Origin: Gyrodactylus bullatarudis
Lineage: Eukaryota > Platyhelminthes > Monogenea > Gyrodactylidea > Gyrodactylidae
Length of the DNA stretch: 36,440 nucleotides
Direction of reading: 5' to 3'
Assembly: GCA_012064415.1 (NCBI GenBank)
Contig: SSNU01000576.1
Location: 22,775-59,214, forward strand
Below the pieces are notes generated by a model. It did not search any database. It worked only from the letters and a program-made list of their open reading frames with translations, and was not told where the DNA came from. Shown piece by piece: positions 1 to 12,700 of this stretch; within the stretch, counting starts at the first letter, position 1; every line of letters begins with the position of its first letter. The translations under genes and the position numbers were made by a program.

Positions 1-333
1 ACGTCACTGGATTTAGAGAATTTTCTAATAGAATATATTATAGTATTAATTCTAGAAATGTTAAAAAGAGGATCAATTTTTAAATTAGATGACATACTGA
101 AACCCAGATCTAAAGTTAAGGAGACAATTTCTCCAGGAAGTATAGTCATGTTCATACATGCTCACAAGTAAGAAATGAAATTCTGATTTCAACTTTAGAT
201 TACAAGCAAAGTCAACCAAAAAGAGTGTGTTTCCATTTTGCAAAAACATGCAATTGATTACAATAAATTTACACCAAAAGATGGCCTCGAGCTTATTCGT
301 AAAGAACATGTGAGATCGACAACCTATTAAACT
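1..333. other. Flank of the MULE remnant, no gene
   Basis: No convincing exon is visible on either strand. The stretch directly precedes the MULE transposase reading frame and may be its decayed N-terminal part. Plus-strand reading shows short open pieces interrupted by stops, and no terminal inverted repeat could be recognised. Confidence 0.4.
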
Positions 334-1260
334 ATGTGGCGTAGTATTCAAGTAACAAAATCAAAAACAACTTCTGATGATTTGAATTCTTTTGCCAAGT
401 GTGAGGGCTTTCTCACGGCCCTTCAAAACAAGAACCCTGGAACAAATTTTGAGATTTTAAAGCAAGAAAATCAACTTGAGGCGATGTTTCTGTGTTTCAA
501 TATTTCTATAACGGCCTTTCAAAAGTCTTTACCCATTATTGCTGTTGATGGATGCCATCTCAAATCGAAAAATAATTATATTATCTTAATGGCTACTGGT
601 TTAGATGGGAATGGTCAAATATTTCCGATTGCTTTTTCATTAGCTCCAACAGAATCAGAATTTTATCGGAAATTTTTTTTCAAAAATTTGAACACTGCCT
701 AAGCTCGAACAGATGCTGTTATCCTCTCAGATCGAGAAAAAGGACTCATCAATGCTCTAAAAATTGAAATACCGACAAGCTATCATTCTTATTGTCTTTT
801 CCATATAGGCAAAAATATTCAGCGCTAGTTTAAGAAGAACTTCAATAAGCATCTGTGGAGAGTAGCATTCGCAACCAACTCGGAATGTCTTTCAGAAGAA
901 ATGCAAAAGATCAAGCAAATAGATGAAGACGTTTATGATTACCTTTGCAAGCTAGATATGAAAAATTGGGCTAACTTGCATTTTCCTATTTTTCGATATG
1001 GTCATCTGACATCTAATCTTGCCGAATCAGCAAACTCAGCCATCAAAGATCTAAGAATAGTACATCCATTCAATTCTATCTATGGATATTGCCAGTATGT
1101 TACGAGAACTTTTGAATTCAAGTTTCAAATGTATAATAATATGCCATGTGAATATTCTGGTATGGTTTATAATTTAGAATTCATCTCAAGTATTAATACT
1201 TATTCATTTTTTCAATTCTTGGAAAAATTTACGAAATTCTATGAAAAAAAGCTTCTTTAG
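334..1260 (+). pseudogene. MULE-type (Mutator-like) transposase, broken
   Basis: One reading frame is homologous throughout to the MULE transposase domain, a DDE-type DNA cutting and joining enzyme. It shows AVDGCHLKSKN (first Asp), LDGNGQIFPIAFSL, ILSDREKGLINAL (second Asp), a Cys-His segment YHSYCLFHIGKN and LAESANSAIKDLR (Glu). The frame is interrupted by TAA at 700-702 and TAG at 826-828 without any shift, so the element is dead through nonsense changes. Its N-terminal DNA-binding part and terminal repeats are not recognisable. It is transcribed in the same direction as the downstream FERM gene, but nothing links them. Confidence 0.85.
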
Positions 1261-1329
1261 CAGCTAGAAAGCTTATAGTAAACAAAGTATCTGCAGCGAC
1301 TTCTTTTATTTTCGATAAATTCTTGTGTT

Positions 1330-1600
1330 TTACAAATATACCATAAATGTAAAAAAATATACCATATGTGAAAATAATTGTAGTATGATACACTGTGTCA
1401 TTGATACAGGGATATCTATACTATAATAGAAAAATGTTTGTAATTATAGCTATTGTTCATACCATAAGAGAAATATATAATTGTATCATACTATGTCTGC
1501 ACGTTAATTACTATACCATATCAGAAAATACCATAATCCTGTTATACCATTTGAGTAAATTGGAGGGGGGACCATACCATTTTTGTAAATACCCCAACTT
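1330..1600. repeat. Iterated TACCAT-containing degenerate repeat
   Basis: The motif TACCAT or ATACCATA recurs many times here, often followed by ATTTGTAAA or similar, for example near 1338, 1362, 1460, 1514, 1539 and 1574. Spacing is irregular and the units are diverged, so this looks like an old minisatellite or the repetitive inner part of a transposon end. It directly abuts the inverted-repeat arm at 1600-1800. Confidence 0.5.
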
Positions 1601-1800
1601 TAAAAATGTTATTGCAAGTGTAAATGGAAAAATCAAATTTTAAAATGTCTTCAAATCTTTCTAAAAAAAATTTTTTTCGTTTTAAATCACTGAGGAATAA
1701 CCAAGTTCCCTTGGAAGAAGTCAGACCAAGTTTTTGATGTATAGGGCTAAGCACCAAATTCTATGAAATATTTTGTTCCAAATGGATATCTTTTATCGAT
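1600..1800 (+). repeat. Left arm of a long inverted repeat around FERM exon 1
   Basis: This roughly 200-bp segment is the reverse complement, with few mismatches, of 4397-4602. Shared landmarks include ATGTTATTGCAAGTGTAAAT, TCACTGAGGAATAACCAAGT and CCAAATGGATATCTTTTATC. The arms are about 2.6 kb apart and enclose the first coding exon of the FERM gene. They could be the ends of one large element or two copies of a small element in opposite orientation. Confidence 0.85.
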
Positions 1801-1894
1801 ATGCATATAAAAGACATTTCAATGCATAGTATTCATGTGATGAACCTTAACCGAACCATAGACTAAGTATAATGTGGATATAGGCAGTTTTGTA

Positions 1895-2020
1895 CAAAAT
1901 AATATGCTCGAATAGACCTTACACCATGATCCCCCACTTTTAAGAGCTCAAATGAATCTGATTGGTTACGCGCAACAGGAGTACTAGGCTGAACCTGAAA
2001 CGAACTGCTACCGAAAAATG
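1895..2020 (-). repeat. Dispersed repeat copy, partner at 23335-23460
   Basis: Read on the minus strand, this piece matches 23335-23460 on the plus strand over about 120 bases. Shared words are GTTTCAGGTTCAGC, TTGCGCGTAA, CAATCAGATTCATT and GTGTAAGGTCTATTCGAG. Small insertions and deletions separate the copies. No coding capacity is recognisable, so the family is probably a non-autonomous transposon or a fragment of one. Confidence 0.75.
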
Positions 2021-2100
2021 TAAATATAAAGAAAGAATAATCTTCGAGATTGCTTTCCATCCATCAGTCCCCATCGCTAGCAGGCTACGTTAAGAGAAAG

Positions 2101-2991
2101 GGCCGTGTTATGGACTAGGCTATGGGAAGTGATCGTTCCTTTTTCTTTAATGAGAGCAAATAATGAAGTTCATGGAAGCCATTTTTGTTAATTGGCTTGA
2201 CAGATGGCATGGAGTCTTTATTGGATCAAATCGAGGTATCATAGTATCATCTCACTCTTCTCTGTAGTTGAAATCATTGTCAAGATTCTGATTGACCATG
2301 TGGCCATTTTTATGGACTAGGCTATGGGTATTGGGCAAGTAAGAAGAGTAGACCTATTGGGCTGGGACTTTATTAAGTTGGGCGAACCATAATAGGCCGA
2401 AACAAGACCGAAGAAATCTTCTTTGAATTTTCTCAAGTTCATCACTGACTTTGGAGGTTATATTTCTTATCAGTTTAGATTTTTATTTGTATGAAAAAAT
2501 AACATATTTTGATATTTAGTATCCATGATTGATAACAAGACAAACTAGGATTGCATAATGGGTTCAAATAAATCCTTGGAGAAATTTTGTAGGAATCAAC
2601 TGGGGTTGCATAGTATGCAATTCATAGACCCCCATTTCCAGAACCAATGTTAAAACATTAAAATGCTTACTAATTCAAGAAATTAACTATTCAGATCAAA
2701 AAGTTTAGGAATTGATATGAAAGAGAAATTAAATAGCATATTTGACATTATAATCATTTATATAATAAAATCATGGATAAAATTCAATAGATAATGATGA
2801 AATTACTAATTTCACATTTAATTTGTCAAATTAGGTTTTTATTTTGAATTTGAAAGATTACTTTTGAAATTGACAAAACAACAGGGAAAAATTCGCTAAA
2901 GACAAGTTTTAATTACAGAAATTTTCAAAGTTCTCTCAATAATTTGAGTCAATAAATTTATTCAATTATGCTAGATTCACGTACTTGAATT
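2101..2991. other. 5' flank of the FERM-SPRY gene
   Basis: No coding exon is seen. An exact 18-base word, TATGGACTAGGCTATGGG, occurs twice, at 2109-2126 and 2311-2328. The last few hundred bases are plain AT-rich DNA that should hold the promoter, but no TATA box or other promoter element can be singled out with confidence. A TGA lies in frame two codons before the ATG at 2992. Confidence 0.4.
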
Positions 2992-3776
2992 ATGTTACCC
3001 AGATTGGCATCCTTCGATAGTTCGACGATCGATGAATCAATATCAGGAGATCAGGGATCATGTAAAAATAAGAACTTTGAACATACATCTGATTCTATTG
3101 ATTTTCAAAGTGCCAATATCTTTTATTTTTCCAACGAATTTTCTCACTTTAATGAGCAAGAACATCTTGAAATGAATCACACATCTCATAATTCAAATTT
3201 CATAGAACTACCAGTACGGTTCATAGATGGAGATGAGTTTCTTGTCAAAACAAATTCTAATTCAACAATTCAGTCTGTTCTCGATGTTGTTCTTAAAGAC
3301 ATGGCTCACTTTGAGAAGAAATTTTTTGGCTTTTACATCCACAAGAAAGAGAAAAATAAATCTACCCATGAAAGATCCCTCTATTTTGAGAGTGACGATG
3401 TTCTCTGGATTAAAAACGACCAAAAATGCTCAGAGTTTGCCAATAATATTAATCAGATTTTGAATCTCGGCTTGAAAATTTATCCAATTAATCCCTTGAA
3501 TCAGTTTAAAACATACAAATCACGTATATTTCTAGCCAGTTACCTTATGCGAGATTTAATCAATGGCAATCTAAAATGTTCTTTCTTTCTACATGCCTTG
3601 GTATGCAGCTATTACCTACAGACTAAACTCGGACCAAAAACTACTATTCCATCCATAGAATTTGTTAAGGAATTACGATTTGCTCCAATCTCTGATAATT
3701 TCGGTTATGACCCAACGTTTGTACATCAGTCTCCGGAATTAGTCATCCTGGTTACGAAGATTCACAAGTTGATTTG
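2992..3776 (+). CDS. FERM-SPRY gene exon 1: start, F1 and most of F2
   Basis: The ATG at 2992 is preceded in frame by a TGA. The exon encodes residues 1-261 plus two bases. Residues 71-165 (ELPVRFIDGDEFLVKTNSN onward) form the ubiquitin-like F1 lobe. KTYKSRIFLASYLMRDLING followed by LKCSFFLHALVCSYYLQTKLG matches the band 4.1 F2 core (R-ILEGRLPCSF-LALLGSY-QSELG). VKELRFAP then matches the -SEFRFAPNQT- stretch. The donor is TTTG|GTAAGT, leaving phase 2. The first 70 residues are polar and unrecognised. Confidence 0.9.
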
Positions 3777-6700
3777 GTAAGTATTTCCTCTTTTTATGAT
3801 GTTTCTTAGAAAATTAGCCTAGAAGTATCGCAAAAATAATTTTGTGAGACATTTTACAAATAAATTCTATACTATTTTCAATATGTAGTGAATTGACTTT
3901 TTAAAAAAATATTCCAAAGGAGGTTCTCAAACTGTTTTTACAGGAAAATCTCAAATCCGATTCAAGAGTTCCTTTCCTATAATTAAATCAAATTGTAACA
4001 ATGAATGACAAAGATTGAAAATTAAATTTCGTAACATAAATATCAAGCCGATGTAAGAATCTGAAGGAATCCGGCGAAATAAATGATTTCGTCTCATCTT
4101 TGCATCCTCAAAATGAGTTCTAACTCTACATATATCAGTAAGAAATGTGCTCAATACTATCTAGATTTAGACGATCTTTACTGATTGAAATTATTAATAA
4201 TTAGAGGTTATAAAATAAGCTGGATAGCTAATTATTAGGCGGGTAAAAAATCAAAATTTATTAATTTCAGCCATTAGATAAACAGCTCATTTTAGTCCCA
4301 ATCGTATTCAAAGTTTCAAGTAATATTTTTTTATAATATTATATATTTCTGTGTATCAATCCCTTAGATTCATTACTAATTTATTTTTGTAATCAAATCG
4401 ATAAAAGATATCCATTTGGAACAAAATATTTCATAAAATTTGGTGCTTAGACCTATACATCAAAAACTTGGCCTGACTTCTTCCAAGGGAACTTGGTTAT
4501 TCCTCAGTGATTTAAAACGAAAATATTTTTTTTAGAAAGAATTGAAGACATTTTAAAATTTGATTTTTCCATTCACACTTGCAATAACATTTTTAAAATT
4601 TATTTCAGTAAAAAAAATCTATCAGTATCAATGATATTGAAAATTTACTGACACAGTATCATTTATAATACTTAGAAAAATAGCTTCGAATATTAATATT
4701 GAGGTAGTGATAATGGAGTTAGTGTTTAAAATATTTAGAGTGGAAAAAATATCAGTTGAATGATGAAAATTTTTGAAAAAATCTATTGATACTGGATGTG
4801 TAAAATAAACATCGGTCTATCATAACAGAAAAAATGATACTGCAAGTGTAAATTTCCCAAATTTAAATTGTCTCTAATTTTTTCACAAATGAATCTTCTC
4901 AAAATTTCAAGACCTTGATGAAAAGATGAGATTCCCTAATTCATCGAGTATAGCTTAATTCTAACTATTATAATGAATCAAGAGTTTATTTTGATTTCTT
5001 TTAACTTTTCTAGTGGAATATCCCATGAAGAAGCAATGAATAGATTTCTCGATATCTGTCGTAGAATGGCCACTTACAACCTGACTGAATTCATCCTTAA
5101 AGTGAGTCCGAGAGTACTGTATCATTGTTTGATTGTTTAATCTTGAATTTTTAAGAGGGCTTGTCCTCTCTCACTTTTAACTGAGTACACATTGCCCCTT
5201 TTTAACTCGCTTTAACTTAAAATGAAAAATGTTGAAAACTTATAATTACACACGGCCTTTCATCAAAAAAATTCTAAAGAAAACTTTCTTTCTACTCTTT
5301 TGCTAAGAATTCTAATCCTGAACAAGATGATGCCAATTTTTGTTTTTCTATCTCATTCAACTTCTTCTGTAAGAATGGAAAAACTTTGCATGTCGGGTTT
5401 TCAGTTTTCTCCGAATAACTCGAAAACTTTTTTGTAGAATCTTTTATGAAGCACATATCAGAAATGAGCGAAAAATTCTCTACAAAACTAGAGAACATTA
5501 TTGAGTATAAAAATATAAATGCCCAACTTGTAAGATTTTGTTATAATTACCCCCAACACCTTTTAACTTCTCCAGCTCTTTACTATTGAAATTGTATTTT
5601 GAAATCACCAACTGTAAAAGGAATAGACTAGACTGATTACCAGGACAGTAGCTCAGGAATTCAGATGATTTTAAAGAAAAGAATTGTTAGCGGATAAAAT
5701 TGGAAATTTATTTTAGACAGTCACTAATTTTTTCTGTTTTGTTTTTTATGAAAAAATTTTGATTCTCTATCGAATGGTATAAATTTTATCGATGAAAAAT
5801 CAACTTGAAATCGTCATCTTGAACTTTTTATGAAACGTTGATACATGATAGATTTATGCATAACGGACATTTTAATTTTGGAAGTGTATTTCAAATTTCG
5901 AGTTAACATCGAATTCCCATATTTTTGAACTTTGAGTCGAAAATTTTTGTTGAGTTCAAAGTGAGAAAGTGGTTAAAAGTGGTCTCAAAATCTTATTCTG
6001 CATATTTGATTCATCTTTATTATATTTTTAGGATATCACAATGGAAGAAATCGACGAAAACAACAAAATCAACAGATCCCTGTCGGCATTTGCAACCAAG
6101 CGACCTCAGATAAGTCTCTTTCAAGAGAAAAGAAGAGTACCTGCCCGTAAGACTCTCTCTAACGTGAACACAATGTTACGCAGGTGCCATCCAGAATCAG
6201 TTCCTGATGAAGATATCTATGAGGAGAGGATTATTTCTGATGTTGTCTCGTTTTGTGAGTCTTAAACTCTGGTTTTTTTCTACAACAAAATTAAAAAACT
6301 GATTAGGCCTTACTTGTTTTATTTGTCAAACTAATGGTTCAAGAAAACTCAAGAATACCAAAAAGTCTCAAAGAGATATCTAAAATAACCAAGATTAACA
6401 AAATTTGGTTTTTCATCTACTCATTAGTAGATGGGAAATTCAATAGAAAATCGACTTTCTTAGATGGGATGAAAAGAATTCTTATTGAATAGAATTCCCA
6501 TTTGGAAACTTGGAAACAAAGAGCATAAAAACTTTACTAATACAGTAATTTATCAACTTTCTAAAAAAGTAAAAAGAAGCCAGCTAAATGAAAAAAATTT
6601 CAATCAAAATATATATTTTCAGTTTCTAACGTCAATTTTTTTAGATTCTCAAGAACATAGCAGATTTCGAAATACCTCAATATCCCCGACGCATAGGTCA

Positions 6701-9700
6701 TGCAAAAGGCTAGAAATAAACAGAGATCCAGACAATACTCAATACTCAAACAGGCCACATGATCTACAGACAATTAAGATGGGCATTTGTCCCACCGGCA
6801 TTAGGATATTCAGAGGTTACTTGAAAATCATTCAACTACCCTGGCACCGAGTCATCTCAATCGGATATCGAAGGAAACTGTTTAGTATCATTGCCTTTAA
6901 GCCGAACCCTTCAACTCAACAGGTAAGGCATAAACTATTCATTTACTTTTTTTCGTCAGTGAAAATGTATTCTTTTTCACAAATAACGATATTTTTCGAA
7001 TTTCGAGTCGCTTACAGTGCTCAACTAAAAATATTGAAAAAATCGAACGATTCTGATGGTTTATAGTAATGAGCAGATACATCAAATTTAAGTAATGCAA
7101 AAATTCTATGAAAATCAGATTTGAAAATATTTATGCATTGTAAGCTCTAATTTTTTTCCGGAAAATGTCCATCTGCCATCGCCTTGTTGCTCTTTTAGAA
7201 GAAAAATTTGGTCATGAGAATCAACACCATTCTTAGTTCAGTTGTATTAACTGATTATTTCTGGTTGCGATATGTTATCATCGACATCTTCATGAAGTGA
7301 AAAGCGTAAAACGACTGTTTTCTTTCAACTGAAGCGTAGTAATTTCATTTTAGGATTTAAATTCAAAATATAATCAGTACATAGAAATAGTCCTGGATAA
7401 AATCACACTCGAATTCAATAAAAAATAGTGCCTACCACTGTGGCTATATCTGTAAATGCGAATGTCTGAGGAACTAAATTTGCAAATTCGCCTATAGAAA
7501 AGAATTGATCATAAAGATTTTCTGCAAATTTTCCTTTCTTCCATGAAAAAATGAATCATGACCTAAACCCAAACACACACGGGAAAAACGTGACTGTCAA
7601 TTATAAAAATAGTCCATTTAATATTTATATCATTATTAATATCATTGATTGATATAGATCAAGTGTGTTTTATTAAAATTATTTTTTCTATCCCAGAAAG
7701 AACGAGTAAAATACATTTGCAAATGTTCAAGTAAAACTCAGGCATTCAGAATTTACGACTTGTCCAAACACAACCACACCTTCATCCAGTGAGTTAGCTT
7801 GTTGTATTTCTATTACTCGTCTCTCTTCCTCTTTACCCTTCACAGTTTATATCCTCCTAACACTTTGTTACAATGTTAAAATTGATCCTCAAATAAAGCT
7901 TTTAAACCCTCGATAACAGTGGTCTCTAGGCTAAGGGGAAATTTTTAACCTCATATTAGGACCAACTCTTCTGACAGAACTATCAATTCTAAGCATTATT
8001 TTGCATTGAAGTATGTGTCGAAAATGATTCTCCATTAAAAATTCTCCATTCAGCTTTAAAAATCCAAGAATTTTCAAATTACCGCTCAATTTTCAATGAA
8101 TTTTTACTACGCAATCATTAATATATCCGGAATATCTTGGTCATTTAATGAATTTCTTTATTCTTATCTTCAAATATAGCAATCTTATCATAAAGAGGGG
8201 CTTCATGGTTAATTTCGTTATTTTATCATGTCCGTGGGATATTTTGAGAAAAATGGGCAATGACATAATGGAGAATGACTTTCATGCTTTAAAAATATGC
8301 AAAACATGATCTGAGTACTAAAATTTATCAGAAAAGTAAGTCCAATCGTGAGTTGTTTGGAGAAAACAAAATTTCACCCTAGCCTAGTGCCCACTATCAA
8401 CATACCTTAAATAATAATAAATAAAGTTTTATGTAAAGCTAGTTAATATGAAGATGGAAATTTATGATTTTTACAAAACCTTTTGGACCACGATTAGAAA
8501 AAGAAATGGAATATGCTAAATTATCGTTTGAAAATCGATGAAATTTTGATGATTCGAGATCCCTGCAAAATGACGAATTTATCTCAAGTTTTATTGTGAT
8601 AATCGATTCTCTTTTCTTATTGTGATCTCAAAAATCAACTTTTGATCACTTTCTCATATCCCAATTTTTCGTACTTTGAGCTGAAAATTTTTATTGATTC
8701 GAAAGTAGGTGACTGATCGAAAGAAGTTTTTCAGGATCAAAATCAGACAAGAAAATCAATTCAACTGAATCTGATCTAATGCATAATCACATTATCGTTT
8801 GGGGGTGGAATTACGATTTTTTGATCATTTTCACTACTTGAAAATCAATGAAATTTCTAAAATTCAAAATCTTTCGAAAATGGGGCAACTGTCGATAATT
8901 TCACGGTGCTATTCAGCGCCAAATCAAAATTTGAAAAATGGCCATAATTTTCATTAAAATAAGTTTTTTTCAGAATTTTTTTCTTCAAATGGTAAAAGTG
9001 GGCAACATGAGTAGGATTCCAGAAAATCTTTTACAAATTTGAATTCTTGATGAAAAAATCGTAGATTCCCAACTTCATATCAACCAACTTTTTAATTTGA
9101 AATCACAAAACTATTCGTATAGCCCGATAGAGAAAGAAAGTTGGGAATTATTGAACCACCCTTTAAGAAGTCATTTCCCCTTGCATTAGGAGATGATTAA
9201 CGTGAAAATTGCAAATTGCGCAGTATCATTTAACATACAGTTTCGTCCTCTTTCCCTTTCAACCTATGAGGGAATAAGATTTCAACTTGAGGTTTAAATT
9301 AGCTTCATATCTGTACTTTTACCCATGAATTCACACCTATTTGTTTCACATGAAAATTTTGATCGAAACTTAGGCTTTCCGTATCTTCCGATGTTGAAAA
9401 TCAAGGTTAACTAAATCTAAATGATATGAAGTTTGGAATTTTTGATTTCTATCTCTAATTAATCCCAAGATTAGCGTATACTTTTTAAAAATTCTTTGAA
9501 AATGGCAGATTTAGAAATAGATGAATTATTCATTTTTGTTTTTATAGAAAGAATTTATCACCTCAAAGTCTTGAGCATAGAAACTTGGCCAACCTTTTAT
9601 TCAACAATCGCCCATCGAGATATTCATCCTCGAATAAAGTTTCGAGTCAAGGTCTCAGCAATCGTGAAAGTCTCCCAGACAATGCCAAATTAAAGTCTCA

Positions 9701-12700
9701 GATAAACCGATCACGGAGCACTGGAGATAACCTCAAGTCAGAACCGTTTTCAAATTACCACCAAGAGTCTCTGATCAATGACAAAAATACTTTGTAAGTT
9801 TCAAGTCTCAAAAGGTGTGAAGATGTGAAAAATGTCGGAACACCTTTTACATTTTCCATTTTTAACGTATCTATCAGCTGATATCTTTTGATATTTAGCA
9901 TTTACTTGTTATTAAAAACCTAATACTGAGGACTAGAACACCAAAAAAGTAGCTAAGGTCATTCGACAACAAACAAGAGAAGAGATATCATTGAGGTCGG
10001 CCGTTCGAAAAACAATCATCCTTGAATGGTCAAAAAGAACTGCTAAATGTCACCAAGCTAAAATTTATACATTCTCTTATGATAGATGCTAAATATTTCA
10101 ATAGTTTTTTGATAGAAAAGAAATGTAACTTTGATTTGAGATGACAATAAAAAACATTTGTTTAATTTAAAAACGTAAATATGCTCACAGAGTTTGGCTT
10201 TTCACTGAAATTTTAATAATAAAATTTTTTAATAATTAAGCAATGCTCTTAATGAGCATACTTTCCGTTAATATTCTCACGAAATGGATAAATGAATATA
10301 AAACTGTGAATATGGTTGCCAGGTTAGAAAATTTACGTAAAAATACATGAGTAAGCAATGCTTACTAAGCATATTAACGTGATTAAGGACTTTTACATTG
10401 ACGTAAAAAACGTATTCCCCAAACATGTTGTATTTAACTCATGGGAAGAATTTTATTTTTGAAATAAATTTTTACTAAAAAGTGCTATTTTTTTAAAAAT
10501 TATTGCTTCTTTTCGATAGCTGCAATTTTTGATATGCTGCCTGTTTTAATATTCTATTTACTCATTCGAAAAATATAACAATTTAATTCTAACATTACTT
10601 GTAACCAAGATAAATTTGCGACTTTTTTGTGATTTTTTCCTTAATCTTCTATTTGATAAAGATTAATTCTCAGTTAAAGTAAGCCTTTCCTCTACTCAGG
10701 TCACATTTTTTGCAATTTTTAACAAAATTTTTTTCCCGCCCTACTGAAAAGCTATGAAGAATTGAATTTTTCTACGAATCAGCCTTGTTTTTTTAGGATG
10801 AAATTAGCCGCAATTAGAGTTTCTTCCTTAACTACCAGTTGTTATTATCAATAATTTAAAAGTGAACTTGCTAATGGAAGTATCCTTTTTATTTAAGCTG
10901 CATTTACAAGATGATTGATTCATTAATTCACCTGTTCTAAGAGAAGAAAATTGTAATTCAGAACATTTTCATATTTCTTGTCTTGTCTCAAAGTTTCTCT
11001 GTAACTTGATATCAACATACACACACATAAATAGAATAACAATGTTAAATTTTAAATTATGGGTACATTTCAAGAAATTTGTTACTACAATCGATGGAAC
11101 TACAGTAGGAAACACATGTCTAACTACATTTTTCTACTGTTTCTCTGTTGAAGTTGATTTTCCCAAGTCAGTTGATATGCAGATAAAAGTAAGGCTCAGT
11201 TAAATAAAGTTTTATGTAAAGCTAGTTAATATGAAGATTGGAATTTATGATTTTTACAAAATTATGAATTATTAAATCAAGAAATCGAATTTGATCAAGG
11301 TTTTTTGGAATCTAGATTGTAGGTTCCACTTTCAGGATCTGAAGAAAAACAATTTGAAAAAAATCAAATTTTAAGAAACTTATGGCATAAACTTATATCA
11401 AATCTAGCGATGGCGCCGAATTCCAATATTTTTGAACTTTGAGTTGATAATTTTTGTTGATTTAAAAGTGAGAGAGTGACCAAGAGTTGACTTTAAGGAT
11501 CACGATTAGTTAAAGAAACCGATTATGACCACGAAAATTTCAATGGACTCGCCAAATTCCAGGGATCTTGAATCATTAAAATTTCATTGATTTTCAAGTA
11601 GTGAAAATGTTCAAAAAATCAAAATTCGATTTTCACAAGAAGATGGGCGGATTCTCAAAATCTGAATCAGCATATTTGATTTTTTTGACTAATCGTGATC
11701 CTGAAAATCAACTTTTGATCACTCTCTGACTTTTAAATCAACAAAAATTATCAACTCAAAGTTCAATTTTGTAAAAATCATATTAATTAGGTGTAGAAAA
11801 TTTTACTCTAATTCTATCATTTCTAATATTCACACTCTCTGCTTTATATCCAAGTCTATCTTGACGTCAACAGATGTATTAAGGTGAAGCATTACCTCAA
11901 GCATTCACACCTGATAATTTCTTGTGCATTTATCTGGATGAAAAATAATTAAGGTCAGATTCTATTGGAGTTTATTCCATAGAATAACTGTCACAAGACA
12001 ATTGAGCTAATTTATTCATTTAAATAAATTCAAGAATTAAAATTGAAAATTCTCTCATTATAAAAATTTAAGTTTAGAGCAGTTTGGTAAATCTAAAAGT
12101 CGAAAAATCTAAACAATATTACAAAGTCTTTTTCACAGTTCATACATAACGAATAATGAAATCCCAATCTGAGAATAAAAAGTAATCCTAATAGAAATCG
12201 ATTTTTTTGAAACCAATAGTTCGGTTGTAGAAAGAAAATTAGAATGAAATCTAAGAAGCTGTCTTGTTTATTCAAGACTTACTTAAAAGTAGAGAAAATG
12301 AAATAAGAACAAGCCTCAAAATAACTCGAGTTTACTAAATCGTAGATTCCTATTTTCATATTAACTAGCTTTAGTTTTTATACTCGAAGAAATCTTATTC
12401 ATTTAATTTGAACATTATTCCCTATAGAACTGATGAATACGGTGTGGTTTTTAAGGTTATTCATCTACTTAGATTTTCCTGTTATTTGGCTAAAGTCTTT
12501 TTATCGGTTATTATGGGCGTATTCTCATGACCCCACTTGACACTTGCTCCTATGAATATTTCATGTTTATCTCAATCCTCATCATACTCAACTAAATAAG
12601 CAATCACTTAAAGGTATATTACCCTTGTTTTTTATTATTTCCCAGAAAATCAAGAGTGAGCTTTTCATTTCAAATGTGAACGTCTGGGCTTTTGAATTCA

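Noticed and set aside
8427..11240. CRISPR-like or tandem array made of the repeated AGTTTTATGTAAAGCTAGTT word
   Set aside because: Only two or three diverged copies at irregular kilobase spacing in a eukaryotic intron; these are dispersed repeats.
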